A stretch of DNA of 64,000 nt from Cheiracanthium punctorium (Eukaryota; Arthropoda; Arachnida; Araneae; Cheiracanthiidae): NCBI GenBank assembly GCA_038373885.1, contig JAWZYV010000113.1:124001-188000 (forward strand). The letters are read 5' to 3'. Positions 25,701-40,700 of the stretch are shown here, in pieces; within the stretch, counting starts at the first letter, position 1; each line of letters starts with the position of its first letter. The position numbers and the translations under genes were made by a program. Below the pieces are notes generated by a model. That model had not been told where the DNA came from. It ran no database searches and saw only the letters and a list, made by a program, of their open reading frames with translations.

Positions 25701-28700
25701 TCAGTAAGTAATAACTATATGATTATATACATTATAACATTTATTATTTTACCAACCCATACAAAAATATGTAATAGAATTTTACAAAAGTTCTATAGAA
25801 TTTTGGTACATTTTGCTAACAGACTCATTGTATCTTTCACACAAAGGATACAACCAGTGAAAGGTTAGTAAATTTCAGACAATTAACATCTGAATTATAT
25901 TAAACAATATTTGAATCATCTCAAGACAGAAAAATCCCCCCCCCATTGTTTTTAATTCATTTGTTACCAAGGCAAACACATAAGCAAAAGTGAAAAAAAT
26001 AATTAAGAATTTAGTGGTCGCATTCATAATCTCATTCACATGCTAGGTTGGAAAATTAAAAACATGTAAACTAGGTTGGGAAATTAAAAACATGTAAAAC
26101 TATAGTTTGCAGTCAGCACAAGGAAATGTTTTATTCTTTTACCATTAGGATCGCTGCACGTTACTAGATTACCAATGTTTACATAATTGAAACAGAATTT
26201 GGGTAGCAAAATCCAACAAAGCAGCTATGGAGAGTGTCCACTCCTATAATATATCTCCATGACCATATGCATATACCAGCTGTGTCATGTTGCGGCCAGC
26301 GAAAGCACTCCCTCTCTCTTTTTAAATTTTAAATGTGCACACAAATCGAGCGTGAAATTTGAAATGTAATTACATTAAAAGATTAAAAATTTCCAATGCT
26401 AACCCAGTGAAAATTGCATTTAAATGTGTACAAATGTACAAAAATATCTGAAATTGTGAGAATTTCATAAATAACTGTGCGATACCCTTAGAGCCTTAAA
26501 AAAACATTTAAAAATATTTTTACAAAAGAATTTCAAAATATGAATAAACATTCATAAATGTTTATTTTTTGTTAATATAAATATAATAATGTGTCAAAAC
26601 CTGTTTAACCGCATTAATTTTAGAAAACTTGACAAGAATTTTTCACTTCTGACATGCAGCCCTACGACTGACTTTTTTTTTTCTTTTTTAAAAATAAATA
26701 AACTTAAAAATGATCATTGTTAGTAATGTGACTGAATGAGTAAAAACTAATGTTCTCTTTATTACAATTAAATAAATAAAATTGTAATGTGGCAGTAGGC
26801 TGGAAAGAAATTCTTAGGGTTTATTCTGGGTGTAATTGGTTATTCCGTTTATTTTTTCTATAAATATTTTCTACTATAAATTTTAGTAAGTCACTGCTAC
26901 AGAATTTTTTCCTTGCTACTTTTAGACTCACTGAATGCCAACTGTACAGTTACACTTTCAGAGTATCTCAAGGAGAATAATGCTAACAGCTAAAAAGTTA
27001 AAAAAAAAAAATAAAGCATCAAGAAACCAAATGCATTTTTGATTATCAATTTCTTCATAGAAATTTAAATATTTTCAGCAACAACATGTTGAGGATTATT
27101 CTGAATGTTTTATACTGAGAGATAAATTAAAGTTTTACATTACTGTTTACCTTTACTCCTTGGTAAATGGCCATTTCGGTGAATAGTTCTGAGGATTAAA
27201 GCAGTCAAACCAACACGTTCTCCATTTTCCAAATATTGAGGTCCATGTTTGTGTCTAAAAACAAAACTGAACATTAATTTCAAATAAAAAGTGTGATAAA
27301 TGCATAAGCTATTTAAGAAATAACAATAAAAATAAGGGCATTTTAAATACAGAAACTGTACTTTGGAGGCTATCTAAATTATGAATTTTCGGAGTTTATT
27401 AACAATGAAAATTACAAAAAAGTGTACAAAGATTAACATGAAAATTTAAAAGTTGAGAGCTGTTTCTGATGTTCTGTATAATTATAAATAACTATAGGTG
27501 TATACAAAATCAAATTCAATGGCATTCATATATTTTTAGTTTTTAACTTAAAATATTTTCCTAAAAGTTATAAGCAAAACCTTAAACAACTGAAAAAGCA
27601 TTTTAATTTAACAAAAATTTTATGTCTGATACTGTACTATATTACAAATTAAAATTTTAATTTGCTATTCATATTTTGAACAGTTAAGTTTCAGATTTTA
27701 TCATAAGACTTACAGATTATTTACAAAATTAATATTTAATGATTATAATTAAAAATCTAAATAAATCTATCACATTGAGTAGCTAATAAAGCAAATCTTT
27801 GAGGTTAAGTGTTTAATTTTATTAAACTGATTATCATTATTCACGAGATAGCAGTGGCAGTTCGTGGGTTATTTAAATGGAGGTTCACAAAACAAATGTC
27901 GAAAATTAAGTATGCAGATACGATGCACTTTACAAATTAAAATATATTTGCGTTTACAGCAGTTAAAGGAAATCAATGCACGCAACTGAAAGAAAACAAG
28001 TAATATTTTGTCATACATTTCATCACCAAGATAATTGTTAACAAAGTTACTGTCTTGATTCATTTTATTTCAATTTTTTGTCAAAGGATAATATTGAAAA
28101 TTATCCTTGCTTTAGCTCCAAAACACTTCTTTTGCTTCCATCTTAATTATTTACACTAGTTTATAAAAAAATATTACAGTGAAAAAAGAAATGAAGAAAA
28201 TAATAAGAAAATGAAATAAAAATGGATTAACTATCCGAACATAACAAACCAAGGGAAAAATCCGGAAGAGATAACCACAAAAAATGTCCCATGCGCACAC
28301 TGAAAATGTGCAAGCAGAATGATATCAGTAGAGCCATACTTCTTCCAAATTCTCTCTGCTTCTGTTCTCAGAGCGGATCAGAAGGGAATTTTTCCGTTCA
28401 CACGAGTGATCAATTAAAGGATATGCTGTAGTAACCTATACTACAGTGTGTTAGCTATAATAAGGGTATTTTAATAATAGTGGGGGAGGGCAGAGAGAGT
28501 AAAACTCACTTTTTAAATTCACAAAAATCTAGATGTGTACTTAATATTTTTAAAAAATTGGGGATTCTTCGGTTACCGGGTGTCGTCGCCAAGCGGTGAT
28601 GAGTCGCCAAACTTGGAGTTTGGTCGAAAGTTTGTTTACTTTAGCGTTAGAGTCAGATGTCTGTTGTAACCTGTGTAGATTGAGTTGAGGTGTTGGATGA

Positions 28701-31700
28701 TGCTGTATTTTGATGAAAAAACGCTCGGTGGGTTTATTAAACGATACCAGGATGTTTGGTAAAGGAATTTTGTGATTGGTTTAGGCAATTTAACTGTAAT
28801 CGGTAAACCGAAAAGCAGGTGAATTTGAATTCGATGTGTAAGTTCTTGTTTGGTGTTTGTTGAGTTATTTATGGGGAATACAAGATGTATTTGGAAATGT
28901 GTTGTGTTATTTGAAGTGTAGTGAATATTATGTTGTTGTTTAAAAAGGAAGTGTGTGTTTATTTGAAGGAGGGCGTGATTATAATGTTAAATAAAAGGAA
29001 GTGTTTTGGTGTTATGTTATTAGCTGATGTGTTATGGATATTTTTGAAGAGTTTCTTAAAATAAAGGTAAGTGTTTTTTTTTAAAAGAATTTTTGCAATT
29101 GCTTAAGGTTTTTAATGTGAATTGTAAATCGATATTTGATGTTGTTATGTTTTCATATATTGACTTTATATGAGGTGTATAACTAGGTTATTTAATGCAC
29201 CGATGTTGTTTTGAGTTGAAAACGGGCCAGTGTTTGACCAGTTTACATAGCTGTACAACTAGGTTGCTGAATCCACTGAAGTTTTTTTAGTTAAAAACGG
29301 ACCACTGGTTGCCTAGTTTACATAGCTGTACAACTAGGTTGGTGAATCCACTGAGGTTTTTTTAGTTAAAAACGGACCACTGGTTGCCGAGTTTACATAG
29401 CTGTACAACTAGGTTTCTGAATCCACTGAGGTTTTTTTAGTTAAAAACGGTCCACTGGTTGCATAGTTTACATAGCTGTACAACTAGGTTGCTGAATCCA
29501 CTGAGGTTTTTTTAGTTAAAAAGGGTCCACTGGTTGCATAGTTTACATAGCTGTAGAACTAGATTGCTGAATATTCTGAAATGTTTTTAGTTAAAAGTGG
29601 TTTACTGTTTGCTCATTTTTAATTGCCTGTTACTGAATTTGCTGACAATTTTTAGTGTTAAGTATGGATTGGATGGCGTATTTTGTTGTATTGTTTTTTT
29701 TTTAAGTGGAATATCTGTGGAATTTTAATGTGTTAAAGTAATTTGTATTTCCTGACAGTGCTCAACATGTTGTATTATTTTATCGTATTCTAAAATGGTG
29801 TTTCACACGTGAAAAATTTGACGACAAAAAAAAGCGCCAAGTAGCGGGTATTGGCGAGAAAAAAAAGTCGCCAAAAATAGCCGACACCCGCTAACCGAAT
29901 AATTCCCAAAAAATTTAATTTGTCAATGTGTTTATTTTGTATATTTTCCTTTGGGGGCTCATGTGCTCAAACGGAGGAGCCACCACTGCATGATAGCATT
30001 ATGAATCAAGAATCATGCTGACATGGCATATCAGGTATTTTACACACATTTTTTTAAAATAGGACCCATTTCCTTTCAAATTTCTGGACCTCCAGGACCC
30101 ACTTTTATAAGACCCTAGCAGTGGCGCACACAAGCGGGCGGTCCAGGGGGTCTGGACCCACCCCCATCGGCTTTGATTTTTTTTCGATTGATTATTACCC
30201 TATATCTATAGTAAATAAAATGATTCCAAAAAAAGGTAGCAATAGTTTCAGTTCTAATAAATAAAAAAAGAAATTTTTTTCTCGTTTTCCTCAACTTTTC
30301 AAAAACGAACTGAAAGCGAACATAAAACGCCATCTTGTTCTCATAACTGAACAACTATTACTTTCCTTCCTATTGTACTGTGTAGTGTATTCTTAGGGAA
30401 CTGGATGGGACGAGTTTTGATGAATTCCATCTAATGAAAATGAGTTCTTTTATCACTGATTTTTGTCAATCTGGAACATCCCTAAAAGTTGGACCCCCCC
30501 AAACTGTAAAAGTTGGACACTCCCCCCCCCCAAAACTGTAAAAGTTGGACCCCCCCAGCCAAAAATCCTGTGTGCGCGCCTGGACCCTAGGCATACTTAA
30601 TAACTTACTTTTATGTCCTTGTGTTAAACTTGAGGACATAAAAGTGTTTTTATAAAGTTATTTGAAAAGAATCCAGAAAATTCAGCAAGGGAACCCAAAT
30701 AGTTAATCTTATGAATTCCTGGGACCAACAAATTTAAGAAACCAACATAATGCCTGAGAACAGAACTTCTGATTTAAGTACTTACTGTACCGGTCATTTA
30801 AAAACTTTTATTACAATTTATTTGTTCACAATTTTTATTTTTGTTATGTGTATGTATCAATAACATATCCTCTAGGCAAGCTAGGTTGCTGCAAAGCCCA
30901 ACAAATATCAGTTTACATAAAAGTATTAGACTAAATTCTAGATTTAACATTTTAACCATTCTAATAAAAAAAAATAAGATCTCTGAAATAAAGTCAGAGA
31001 AAAATTCCTTTCTGTTTTCATGGGTTCCATTTTGCCATCGGAGTGAGCCCACTTGTAAAACCCAGCATACATAACTAGTATATATACAGGGTGTCCAGTA
31101 CTAACGCTGTCCAATGACTATTTTCTAAACCGTTAGTCAGAGACACATAGTTCCAATTGCAAAAATGCTTTAAATTGTATAATCTATTATATCAGAAACA
31201 ACTGAAGTCAATAAATCAAATCCTATAAAATTTACGAAAATTTAATTTTTATACAGTCCCCCAGTCCTATCAGTTATATTTAGAAAATTTTTCTTTATGC
31301 AACTTCATGAACAATTTTTAAAAAAAAAATTGTCCTTATACGACCAAAATTCACCGAGTTATGAAGCAACAAACATTTTGACTTAAGTCACTTTTCCACG
31401 TTCTAAAATGTCCCGTTACGGTGAACCGGGAGGGAACTATATAAATATTGAAATTTTAAAATATAGGTTTTAAATTCATTTTCTTGCATAATGCGGAGAA
31501 AGAAGAAAAACTAATTTTAGAATACTAATCTATAAGCAGAAGGTTATAGCGAGGATCTAGAAAAATTTATCTGGGGTCTTTTGAAAATCTTTTCTGTAAA
31601 TGAAGTAAGAGAATTTTAATAAGTTGTGTAAATAATAAAATTTTTCGTCAAAACAATGATAAATTTATTAAAAAGATAGAAAATCTAAACTTTCAACACA

Positions 31701-34700
31701 TTTTTGAGTGTATTTGAATAAGTTGAAATGAAATATTGCATTTCAGGTAAAACGGTTGGCAGACAATAATTGCTTGAGATTCAGTTTTCCTGCTGATATG
31801 GCAACAGACAATAAACATTAAATTTTAATATTTTACTGGAGTTGAAAAACTGTTGTCTAAGTTACTTTGTTAGTGTTTGTCTAAAGTTCATGATATTTGA
31901 ATTCATAGCTTATTGAGTATAAAAAACAAAAGATGATGTTTAATACTAATGAATACACTGGAATGGTGTTACTTTGGAGAATTTCATCGGAATAAGCGAG
32001 AGGCTGCAAAGCATTATGTTATAAAATTTCGCAATAACAATCACCCATCTGCTAGTACAACATCAAACATAGTGAAGCATTTAAGAGAAACCGGTAACGT
32101 TCTAAATCGTAAAAGATTAAGAAGCATCATGGATTTAAGAAAGCACGTGCATGTGGAAGATGTCCGAGGATATGCTCTCGCTCATCAACAGTCTAGTGCA
32201 AGAAGCATTAGCGAAGCACGTGGTTATTCTAACTCGCAAGTATGGAATATTTTAAGCACACATGGTACATATCCATATCACCGCATTTTGGTACAAGATT
32301 TATTGCCTGGAAACAAAGGATGTAGATTTGATTTCTGCAATTTCATTTTGAATAAGCAAATGATAATATGTCGTTCGTTAGTGACATTATGTTTACCGAT
32401 GAGTGTCAGTTTACAAGACAGGGTGCTATAAATACATAAAATAGTCACTATTGGTCTCTGCAAAACCCACATATCATTTGCCTGAACAGACATCAAGTGC
32501 GTTGGTCAATAAATGTTTGGTGTGGCATATGCAAAGAGACCTTAATTGGGCTTTTTTTTTCCGATGGCGCTTTAACATCCGAAAGATATGCACAGATGGC
32601 TCAGTGACTGGCTTCTTAGACGAGTGTTTTTCACAACGAGATTTGTCACAAGTGTGGTTTCATCATGATGGCATTCCACAGCACATAAATCACTAAAGCC
32701 TCGACTGTTCTATCAAAAACATTTGGAAATAATATAATTGGGTATGGCAACTATATATATATATATATAGTGTTGAGTGGCCTCCAAGATCACCAGACTT
32801 GAATCCCTTAGATTACTTTCTCTGGGGTTTCTTGAAAAATAAAGTATATGAAAAAGAATCAACAAGTCCATCAGACTTACTAAATCGTATATGTGTAGCA
32901 TGCAGATGTGTAACACCGAGTATTCTACGTAAAGTACAGGAAGAGTTTTTGACACGGGTGCATGTTTGCATTGCAGCCGAAGGAAGCTACTTTGAGCAAA
33001 TGTTATGCTAATAGAATTTGTAATATTATTTTAAGTCTCTAAAATTGTATATATTTCTATTTTAAAATGCTTGATATTCTGATTTAATGTTTATTGAAAA
33101 GTTTAATGCCTTTGTTTTTTTATTTTATGTTATTTAACACGAGTTCATTTAAAAAACTCTTTAAAAAATTCTATTTTCAGTATAGGCAATATTTTTATGT
33201 TAATTTATTGGATACACATAGTTAAACGTTAGTCTCCTTTATTGCAATCTACAATCATAAAATAGTTAATGAAATTGCTAATCAATATTACATGGCTCAA
33301 AACTCTGTACATTAATTCTTCTGAAATTCATTTTGTATACAACCCCTATTTCGCAGCACAAAAAGTGCTCTAACTTTAAACAGCTGTAACTCGGCGAATA
33401 TTGGTCGTAGAACGTCGAATTTTTTTTATTGTGCATGAAATTGGATAAAGAAAATTTTTCTAAGTATAACTGATAGGACCAGGGGACCGTATAAAAATTT
33501 AAATTTCGTAATTTTTATAGGATTTGATCTATTGTTTCTCATGTAATAGACTATACAATTTAAAAATTTTTTTGCAATTGAAACTATGTGTCTCAATCCT
33601 ATGTGTTTCCTAAAACTAACGGTTTAGGAAATAGCCATTGGACAGCGTTAGCACTGAACACCCTGTATATATATATATATACAGTCAACTCCCTCTAATC
33701 CGCACTCACTGGGACCAAGGGTTGTGCGGATTACAGGATTTTGCGGATTATAGGTCATTTTTTTTGTTTACATTTTTACATTTAGAATTTCCCTTTAAAT
33801 TATAGTCAATTTACTGTAAACAAATAGGAAATGATGAAAGAAAATGTATATGCTATTGAATAAAAACACAGTTAATTGTCAATATAAATACAATAAATAA
33901 TACAATTAAATTTAGAGAATTTACTAAAGGACAGATGAAAGAAAATATTTACACTGCTGAACTAAAACACTATTTTTAATATTAAATACAATTACTAATA
34001 CAAAATTAAAAGAATAAATTCTCTCTAAATTTTTATTTATTTTTCATTTTTTCACACATTGCAGTGATTGTAATTTGTTTAAGAGATTTTAATTTTTCTT
34101 CAGAAATTTTGTCCTGAAGCCTTCTAATTGTCAGTAACTCTTGGTCACTGACAAATGATTGCTTTTGCAAAATGTTTAAAGGGACCCCAAATCCGGAAGT
34201 TTTTCAACAAACAAACATTCTTTTTTTTTTAAAGGGCAGTTGTTGTTGTTGTTTTTAATTTCTTTAAAAGACCGCTTTTAACTAAATATATATCTATTAT
34301 AAAAAAAACAAGCTCAATCAGAAAGGGAGGAATTTCACTGGTCGCTCAAGAAGGGGGAGGGGGGGCATGCGGTGCATCATTTGTATATTTGTTATCTCAG
34401 TATTGCATTAATTTCAGATCTTGCGAGGTAATTTTCGGTTTCTCGTTATGTAAAAATATTCTATGCTATTACATAAGCTCTAAAGAGGAAAATAATGTTA
34501 TCCTCTTCACACACACACACGTGCATTACATTTCAAGTGCTGATGATTCATTATTTCTGCATGTGCTCCTCCGGCAGTTAAATGTAAACAAAGAGAAAGG
34601 CCATGTGGTCTGTTTATGCTTTTCTTTCTTTCTTCCTACAGAACTAGTTATGTGGAGAAAGTTTTTGTTGCATAATAAATCGCTAGACAGAATATCAAAA

Positions 34701-37700
34701 GGGTGAGGTAGGGGCAGAATCGGAAAATTGCGCAACTGTTGTGTCGTCTGCCAAATCGCGGTTTGCGTTTAAAGTTAAACATGTTACATATTTTCACCCA
34801 ATTTTAATTGCAACGGTCAATCTTTAGGATAGTCTCGCCTGTTTTTCTCTCTCATAGAGCAAACATTTTCATTTTTTTTTTTTTTGTTGTTGTTGTCGTT
34901 GTTTCATTCAAGAAAAGAGTAAAGCGATGTGATTGGACGGTGCATTGCTTCGGAGTTCGTTATTTTACATCCATTCACTGAACACATGCAACTTAGGATA
35001 TAAGTTTCTGTATGTTTAATTACATGATAATATGCTCAAATATACGAAATTATTTACTTCAAATACCTGTGGAAAATCATTAATAAATGTCTTTATAACA
35101 TTCAGCCAATCAAATAACTTCTATAACAGTAATACTACCAGTCAAATGCCGCTCAAAATGTAAACAAACAAGTTTGTTTACATTTGAAATATATCGCGGA
35201 TTACAGGCGTTCGCGGATTATAGAGTCGCGGATTAGCGGGAGTTGACTGTATATACATATACAGGATGTCCCAAAAACACCCAATTAGGCTTTTATTCCT
35301 TAAATATTGATCATAGACATATACAATAAATTATAAAGTTAAGTTAAAAAAGATGCAGAATTTTATGGAATCAAATTTTTCAGGAGATTAAATCTAAATA
35401 AAGACAAACTTCAAAATTTTTATCCCCTCCCATACCAAAAAATTCCCAATTAGTAAAATGTGCCACATACTTTAATTAGGTGATGTGCAAAATTTCATTT
35501 TTTCAACATAAATAAGTTAAGAGATATTTTTAAACGAAGTTCATAAGGGGTTATACAATACTAATAAGTATTATGTACTACTGCAATCAATGCTTACAAT
35601 TTCTTTTGTAATTTGTGTATGATCCTTGAAATGCGATCATTTGATATGATTATTTCTCTTTGAGAGTCATTAAAAAGTGGTTTAAGTCAGAATATATTTA
35701 TTTTCATATCACCGAAACATTTAAGAGGTGAATGCTCAAGGTTTGTACATTACCTCATTAATGGGGTGATTATTTTACTAATTAAGAATTTTTTTGGTAC
35801 CTTTTTATATGTAACTTTATTACTTATTGTATACTAGCCGCCTCCAGCGACCAGTTAGTTCGCCATCTTAATAAATCTTGCTCGGAGAGAATCCCATTCC
35901 TCACTGACTTCCTTGGCACTGAAATCTCTCAGATTCTGAATGGAATTTAAAATTAAGATGGTAACAAACAGAAGCAGCCTTACAGTAAGTGTCGCCCCCC
36001 TGCTAATGTAAAAAAGACGCCCCCTTTTATGCTCTACTTATTTTTTGAGTTCGAAATGACGCCCCTTTGAAGCCGGTTCCCAGATGCAATGCTTACCGTG
36101 TCGGGCCACCCCTGATTACAAAAATAAGATGGTTAAATGATAAAAACCTACAAAAAGGAACAAATTATTTTCGTCCTATATTAATTCTGAAGAACTTCTG
36201 GATATATTGGACTTTATCAAAAAATGGAAAGGAAAAAAAAAAGTAAGAAACTCTGAAACACTTTCAAATTTTAAATACGCACTAAAGTGCTATATATTAA
36301 AGGCGTATTATAATCCATGGGTCTTCCCTATTTTGTTTGCTTATTCGATTAAGTTGGAAAGTATATCATTATTCATGAGTGTGATTAAAGAAAATTAAGG
36401 GTAATATTTCTAACATCCTTTTTCTGGATGTAATACATTAGAAATAGATGGGAAAAAGCTGCACAGAAAAATGCACAATTCGTACTGAATTAAAGTTTCA
36501 AAAACTTATTCAGATGTATTCATAATCCAAGTATCAGACGATAAAATGACGATAAATTGCATCAAGCGGAATCGCATCTTCTCAAAATCACAGACGAACC
36601 ATTTCATTTTCTGCCAAATTAAAAAGTTGCACGTTTTAGTCTCGGAAAATTTCCAAATCCTATTTTTCTTTAGAGTATAAAACATTTCATTCCTGCTCTG
36701 ATTTCACATGCACACGATATTTTAATTAAAAAATAAACTTACAAATAATCTTTTTAAAAAAAACGTTATTCTTTTATTTTTACTTTAAGAGTCTGAATCA
36801 TTTAATAAACTTGCCAAATATGGCAACCTAGATATGCTTAATTCTCACATTTTCCACTGCGAGGTTACGATTGCGAAATGGCGCAGAGCAAAAATTAGCC
36901 TCTTGCAACAGGTTTTTTATCAATATCTCCTAAAATAATTCGAATTTCAAAAAAAAAAAAAAAAAAAAAAAAAACGCTTCGAGGTATGTCGGGAACCATC
37001 CTGGACAATTTCCATGAGAAATTTGGTAGGTCCAAGATCACCCATCTAGGAGCTACACGAGACACAGACAAACTAACTAACTAACTAACATTTTACAGTT
37101 TGTTTTATTTATATACATGTCTGATATTAATACATAAGAATAAAAGCCCAGGTCAGTATTTTGGGACATCCTGTATGTGTATACTATATATTTATGTAGC
37201 ATAAATATACAAATACTACAAATACAAAGAGAGAGAAAAATAAGTTAAGCTATAATAAGACAAAAAGGCAAAATTATTTACATATCTTTATAATTTTTTT
37301 GAAAAAAGGGCATTGCATTATGCAGTTTATTTTTGTTTGCGTAAGATATTTAAAGGAACCTGTATACAAAAAAAAATATTTTTCTTTAAATAATTAATGT
37401 TTGAAATATTGTACTTTAAATAATATGATTGAAATTCTTTAAATAATATGATTATCTTATTATACTTTATTTTTCACATCTTTTATTAAAGTTTACTGCA
37501 GATATTTAATAAACTATCTAATATAACACAAAAAACAGTAAATTAAGTTTTTTTTAATTAATTCGAATTTATGAAATTACAAATAAATTCTAATTTAACT
37601 TCATTGAATTCTTTCCGATTTTTGAATTTGGTAAAAGGCTGGAAATTTTCAGAATCACAAGGAATCTTAATACATTGGCCTCCAAAAGTAAAGGAGCAAC

Positions 37701-40700
37701 CAGTTTTATGTGCCTAGTTTGCAAATGAATGAAATGAAATTTTGCTTCTTCTCTTTTGAGCCAAAAGAGCTATAAAACGGTCTTCTACAAGTATTGTAGC
37801 TCGTATTCGGCCTAGAACATGTCTTCTGGACACAGAAGCTTCGATTTGATATTGATTCTAAATACAGTACGGCTTCTCTCAGACATTGCGGGTCCCTACT
37901 GCCTATTGTCAATGAATTTGCTAACAAAAGTTGTAAATTAACAAAACTTACACATGTAATTATGAAAGCCTGATATTTGCACGTTTTTCTCTCATATGTC
38001 TGTTATTTTCTATAAAAAAAAAGTGGTAGCTGTTGTTTTGCATAAAGTTCATTTTATGGTTAGTGTCATTTTTTATGGTGAGCTTCATGCTGTTCCTTAA
38101 CTTTTGGAGGCCAGTGTACAGTAGAACCCCATTAATCCGAACTAATTGGGACCGGTGCTTGTTCGGATTTAAAAAAATTCGGATTATCTAAAATTCCCAT
38201 AAAAATTGAAAAGAAAGAGATGTGTGCTAAAGAAAACCAAGTGGTTGTCTTGTGATACGGAAGCCAATCAGTTATATACAGATGAAGAAATCATCGCTTT
38301 AGTTCAGAATAAGCCACAAGATGACTCTGATCTAGAAGAAGCTGATGAGCCAGAGAATGTTCTTGTTTCACATTCTGAAGCTGCAAATGCTCTAGAAATA
38401 GCACTGCGATATGTAGAGCAGTGTGAAATTGCAACATCAACAGACATTATGTTTATGAGACGTTGGTATAACATTGCTTCCTCGCCCAGAATGGCATCAC
38501 TTCGTCAGAGAAATCTGACAAATTACTTCACCCCAAAAGATCGTTAATGTGTATGTGGTGTGAAAATTTCTTCAACGTGGAGTTGAAAATGCAAATGAAA
38601 TACTCACTCTGAAAGAAAATTTAATAAATTGAAATAGGGGTAAAATTTGGAACAAAACTTGAAAGGGCTTGTTTTGGGAGTAGTAACCAAAAACGCAAAG
38701 CCAAACATGTTCTTTGCAGAGTCACAAAAGTTTGCCAACATTGCAAAGAAACTGCAAAATGCAGAGCAGTTGGCAACCCAGTAAAAGACATTAAAAATGC
38801 TAACTTTTTAGGATTTATCCAACTGGACAATGGTATTCATTAATTCAACATTCAATAATGTTGAAGCGTAGATTCATTGAGATGATGGCCTACAAGCATG
38901 GGTGCTACAACCTGTGGGAACTTTAAGGTACACTCCTCTCCCCCAAATATTTTGTCTTACTAATTTTAATTTTTGATATAGGGTAAATTGGTCATATTTT
39001 CTTTTCTGTACCCCCAACAATTAGTAGGTGGTTATGAATGTGCTGCCCACTAGAGCAATAAGCCAAAGGCTGATGAACAAGGAACAGTCCTAACTGACAT
39101 GTACTGAGGTTTAAAAAAATCAGCCTAACTCTAGTTAAACAAGAAAAGTGTCACACTGATTTGTTTAGCATACTGAAATACTTTAAATAATGGGACTAAA
39201 ACATTTTTTAATATAATATTAATGTTCTAAGCAGGAGCGGTCCAACACAATAAACAAGGTAAGTGTCACATTGCGGCGCCATCTGCAAAGGGATGCCATT
39301 TCAAACACAAAAACTTACAAAGGCTTGATCTGGAGCATAAAAGGCAATGTCTTTTTTACGTTTGCAGGGGGATGCCACATAGCGAAGGGCTGCCTCTGGA
39401 TCCAAGTACAATTAATATAATTAATGAAATGCTATATTAAGAGTTAAAACTTAACAAAAATACATAAAACAATTTTTTAAATTAACTTACCACTTATCTT
39501 CACTTAGTAACCATAATAAAAAAGGTAGTTGTAACTTACCGTATAAGAAAAAGAGCCAACGCAAAAGCAACAATGACCAATATGATACCACATATTACTC
39601 CAAGAATGACAAGAATAGGACTTTCTGTAGAAGTGGGTTGGGGCGGTGAACCTACGGAGACAGGGCAGACTGCATGCATAAATAAAACCTTATGTTTTAC
39701 ATAAGTACCTCTCCTTTTCTTGGTACAATAAATAAAAACTTATTTAATAAAATCTCAACAAAGATTGTTTACAGTTACATCAAACAAAATAAAAGTAATT
39801 AAAAACAGAAAAAAAAATCATAATTTAAAAGCACAACTAAAACTTCAAAGCTTAGATAACAAAACAAAAGCAAGCACAGCCATAATATCAAGCATAAAAT
39901 AATAAAATTAAATAAACAAAATGTAGAGTTTGAGCCAATAATAATGCAAAATGTAATATCAATGAAATTTCATAAAAAGGCTGACATTCCCCATAGAACT
40001 TTAATATCAGGAAAAAACTCAAGCCTTAGGGAGCCTCTATAGTTTAATTAGATTAAAATTACTCAGATAGTGTTAAACTGCAACATCGATAGCATGTTTA
40101 TAAACGCACTGCATGCCTGTATATAACTTTAAATAAAGTAGGTATGCTTGAGCACAATAGTTTCACGCAAGGGAAGCTGCAATTAACACCACTTCATGTA
40201 AAATTTTAAACCAACATTTTGTTTTCAAAAAATATATCCCCAATCGTTCAGTCAGAAACTGAGTTCATTTGACAGTGGTACAATTTATTTTTATATTTGC
40301 GTCTTAAGGATATATGTGCTCATAGATACAGTTTGCAAATTTATCGAGATACATGGTTGCTATGTGTTTAGACCTTGAGGTTTGCACCTACAAGTTTGTG
40401 CTTTTATTTTGTTTTTCTATGTTTAAAGCAGAATATTTGGACAAACGTACAATTCAGGGGTTAATGTTTAGCTTGTTTTGCTTGAACCATGAATGCGGGA
40501 AGATCGAAGGGAATTGAACAATTTTGACAGTTTTCTTCGTATACAAAATTCTGTTAATGGAAATTGTATGAGTTTAATGTATTTGACAGCTCATTTCTTT
40601 CAGATGACTGTTCCAAAGACAGTGTAAATTCTTTGGCAGTAAATTGACTTGAACATGACACGTGAATTTCTCTCAACTCCATAACGAGAGGAGTTGAAAC

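Noticed and set aside
29170..29620. Possible CRISPR-like array (regular repeats)
   Set aside because: Units of 75 bp are contiguous with no spacers, in a eukaryotic intron; this is a minisatellite.
34389..34706. 105-codon plus-strand open frame
   Set aside because: Inside Tigger-type element copy 2; the matching frame is not preserved in copy 1 at 13.5 kb, so it is not conserved coding.
38632..38842. Cys-rich open frame (VCQHCKETAKC) without ATG
   Set aside because: The C-x2-C spacing suggested a zinc finger or piggyBac tail, but the pattern does not fit either and there is no start or splice support.
39271..39420. Possible additional PTP exon
   Set aside because: No frame with matching phase and splice sites; the phases already join 63840-63882 to 39540-39651 and on to 27151-27254.
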